Shown here piece after piece: positions 7,901 to 8,232 of a stretch of 8,232 bases of DNA (the stretch's first letter is position 1; the number at the start of each line of letters is the position of its first letter). The position numbers were made by a program, and so were the translations under genes. The notes below the pieces were generated by a model. That model saw nothing but the letters and a program-made list of their open reading frames with translations, did no database searches and was not told the origin of the DNA. This DNA is from JBFMFE01 sp040752295. GTDB taxonomy: Bacteria > UBP15 > UBA6099 > JBFMBQ01. Location: assembly GCA_040752295.1 (NCBI GenBank), contig JBFMFE010000249.1, positions 1 through 8,232 of the forward strand, given 5' to 3'.

Positions 7901-8089
7901 GACCCGCGTCAGGACGTGTCCGGGATGGGGCATACCGTTGGCGGTGGGAGGGCCCTCATAAAACAGGAAACGCCTGTTTCCCCGCCTTAATTCGACGCAT
8001 TTTTCGAAAATTCGATTTTCTCTCCATTTTTGGAGAATTTTCTCCTCCATACGGGGGAAAACGGGCTTTTTATCCACCGTGTTAAACAT
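4928..8089 (-). CDS. ileS: Isoleucyl-tRNA synthetase, type 2 (eukaryote-like)
   Basis: This 1053-residue class I synthetase charges tRNA-Ile with isoleucine using ATP, in the cytoplasm. The HIGH signature appears as HPGH (55-58) in PPTANGMPHPGH, followed by GWDTHGLPVE. The CP1 editing domain, which removes mischarged valine, covers roughly 190-420 and includes WTTTPWT (223-229) and GTGIVHIAPAFGEDD ending at the conserved Asp D327. KMSKS is intact at 593-597. Cys pairs at C182/C185, C390/C393, C462/C465 and C501/C503/C506 are likely structural zinc sites. The tRNA-binding domain follows (about 680-830), then a DUF5915-like C-terminal region (about 930-1015). Length and sequence match type 2 IleS, a form generally less sensitive to mupirocin; resistance here is inference only. 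The ATG at 8089 fits the family's conserved opening, MF...VD...FP..EE..L..W. No Shine-Dalgarno and no T-box leader precede it. The stop overlaps the MBL gene. Confidence 0.98.
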   Translation of the reverse strand: MFNTVDKKPVFPRMEEKILQKWRENRIFEKCVELRRGNRRFLFYEGPPTANGMPHPGHVLTRVMKDVFLRHRTMRGYDVLRKGGWDTHGLPVELEVEKELGLNGKDQIEEYGVAGFVKKCRESVFRYESEWRKMTERVACWLDMENPYVTCANEYIESVWWILKQYWERGALYKGHKIVPYCPRCGTALSSHEVAQGYEETDDPSVVIRCPVAGEPGTSFLVWTTTPWTLISNVALAVGEDIDYVKVRRGGEVFILAEARVPAVFGCENPEIVERLPGARLKGTSYERPFAFCSSEKKGWYVITADFVSLDEGTGIVHIAPAFGEDDFRAGGEYDLPFFQPVDEKGRFTDEVTEWKGTFVKDADASIIEDLEHRGLLFRHETYRHSYPFCWRCDSPLLYYARSSWFLKTTAYRDDLLRVNEEIRWVPDHIRRGRMGDFLENNVDWAISRDRYWGTPLPLWVCEDCGETECFDSAGALRERADDFPEGGLDLHKPGIDEVRCRCAKCGGVMNRAPEVIDCWFDSGAMPLAQWHYPHENRELFGELFPADFITEAVDQTRGWFYSLMAISTFLFNKSSFRNCLVLGHVVDGEGQKMSKSRDNVIDPWLAFNDFGADSFRWYFFRENNPWIPTRFFMDALSEVQKNFFLTLWNVYSFFVIYANIDGFDPVKHPMKTGDLSLIDRWMLSRLNGLVRSVDENLADFQVTPAAREIEAFVNDLSNWYVRRSRNRFWKAEKDSDKRAAYATLYTALTTLSRLLAPFIPFISDELHGNLVRSHDRDAPESVHMTDFPACDETLIDPSLDATMEKVREIVNEGRSLRAGARIRIRQPIALIAVKVPEGRTRDAIAPFIPLILEELNTKEAVILDSLEEFTVTKIKPNFKRLGPKFGKNASKIAALLSETDPSAILRQLDSTGKADVRLDGETVTIEKDDLETERAAAEGFAAGELTAIDTRITDDLRRAGVARELVHRIQNARRELDLDYTDRIVIRVLGEEDVLAVIEEYVDYIKTETLAIEIRRDLQPGEGEECRIDAGACRLKLEKAPRTGNEPQSHKG

Positions 8090-8099
8090 AAGTCAAGTA

Positions 8100-8128
8100 A
8101 GTATATTTCCCTGTTTTTGGGGTGTCAA
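8100..8128 (-). promoter_or_regulatory. Strong sigma70-type promoter of ileS, predicting a near-leaderless mRNA
   Basis: The minus strand reads TTGACA (complement of 8123-8128, a perfect -35 box), a 17-base spacer, then TATACT (complement of 8100-8105, five of six matches to the -10 consensus). Only 10 bases separate the -10 box from the ileS ATG. With a typical start 7 bases after the -10 box, transcription would begin at about 8093, giving a 5' leader of roughly 4 bases. The lack of a Shine-Dalgarno agrees with this. Confidence 0.7.
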
Positions 8129-8129
8129 C

Positions 8130-8153
8130 GCGGGGCAGGACTGATATCCCCGC
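8130..8153. repeat. Inverted repeat abutting the ileS -35 box (possible operator)
   Basis: GCGGGG at 8130-8135 and CCCCGC at 8148-8153 form a perfect 6-bp inverted repeat around a 12-base centre. One arm ends one base from the -35 box. This position suits an operator or activator site, but in GC-rich DNA short matches of this kind arise by chance. No T-tract follows on either strand, so it is not a canonical terminator. Confidence 0.25.
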
Positions 8154-8185
8154 CGCGCCGCCGGTTCGTTCAGGTAAAAAACGCC

Positions 8186-8216
8186 GGATTTTGACGCGCG
8201 CGTCCGCGGGATTTTG
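8186..8216. repeat. 12-bp perfect palindrome flanked by two copies of GGATTTTG
   Basis: GACGCGCGCGTC at 8193-8204 is a perfect palindrome. It is flanked by direct copies of GGATTTTG at 8186-8193 and 8209-8216, which begin 23 bases apart. The block lies upstream of the ileS promoter. It could be a regulator site or part of a terminator for a minus-strand gene beyond the right edge, since a T6 tract lies on that strand at 8176-8181, but that tract is too far from the palindrome for a classic terminator. The function is unknown. Confidence 0.22.
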
Positions 8217-8232
8217 CCGTCGCGCTCCGGAG

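Noticed and set aside
8090..8232. T-box riboswitch upstream of ileS
   Set aside because: The promoter lies only about 10 bases from the ATG, leaving no room for a leader, and no T-box consensus or antiterminator structure was seen.
1..8232. CRISPR array, tRNA, rRNA, insertion sequence or phage gene
   Set aside because: No regularly spaced repeats, no cloverleaf-like segment, no terminal inverted repeats and no transposase, integrase or phage protein were recognised on either strand.

Overview
The window is a compact, GC-rich bacterial segment (codons mostly end in G or C) in which every convincing gene lies on the minus strand. In transcription order, from high to low coordinate, there are four genes: a complete type 2 isoleucyl-tRNA synthetase (ileS), a metallo-beta-lactamase-fold hydrolase whose start overlaps the end of ileS, a PseG/SpsG-like GT-B-fold protein, and a large secreted M16 zinc metallopeptidase that runs off the left edge of the window. 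The last is read from the complement of positions 2789 to 1 and is open throughout.

The organism cannot be named from this sequence. The secreted PqqL-type M16 peptidase fits a diderm (Gram-negative type) cell. The type 2 IleS with a C-terminal DUF5915-like extension is found in several bacterial phyla. None of the four start codons has a recognisable Shine-Dalgarno sequence. The best promoter, upstream of ileS, places its -10 box only 10 bases from the ATG, so the transcript would be leaderless or nearly so. Together these suggest an uncultured lineage that relies little on Shine-Dalgarno initiation.

Layout: 8090-8232 holds no gene but carries the ileS promoter, an inverted repeat abutting it, and a short palindrome with flanking direct repeats. 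ileS (8089-4928) and the MBL hydrolase (4953-4072) overlap by 26 bp and are probably co-transcribed. A gap of about 130 bp with a candidate promoter precedes the PseG-like gene (3942-2902). A gap of 112 bp with a weak candidate promoter precedes the M16 gene (2789 to beyond position 1). There is no intergenic stretch longer than 300 bases, and I see no tRNA, rRNA, CRISPR array, insertion sequence or transposase.

The genes do not form an obvious pathway: one housekeeping enzyme, one MBL hydrolase of unknown substrate, one sugar-nucleotide-type protein with changes at predicted catalytic positions, and one cell-envelope protease. I found no convincing new multi-gene system. The points most worth a second look are the near-leaderless ileS promoter, the general lack of Shine-Dalgarno sites, and the substituted catalytic positions in the PseG-like protein.
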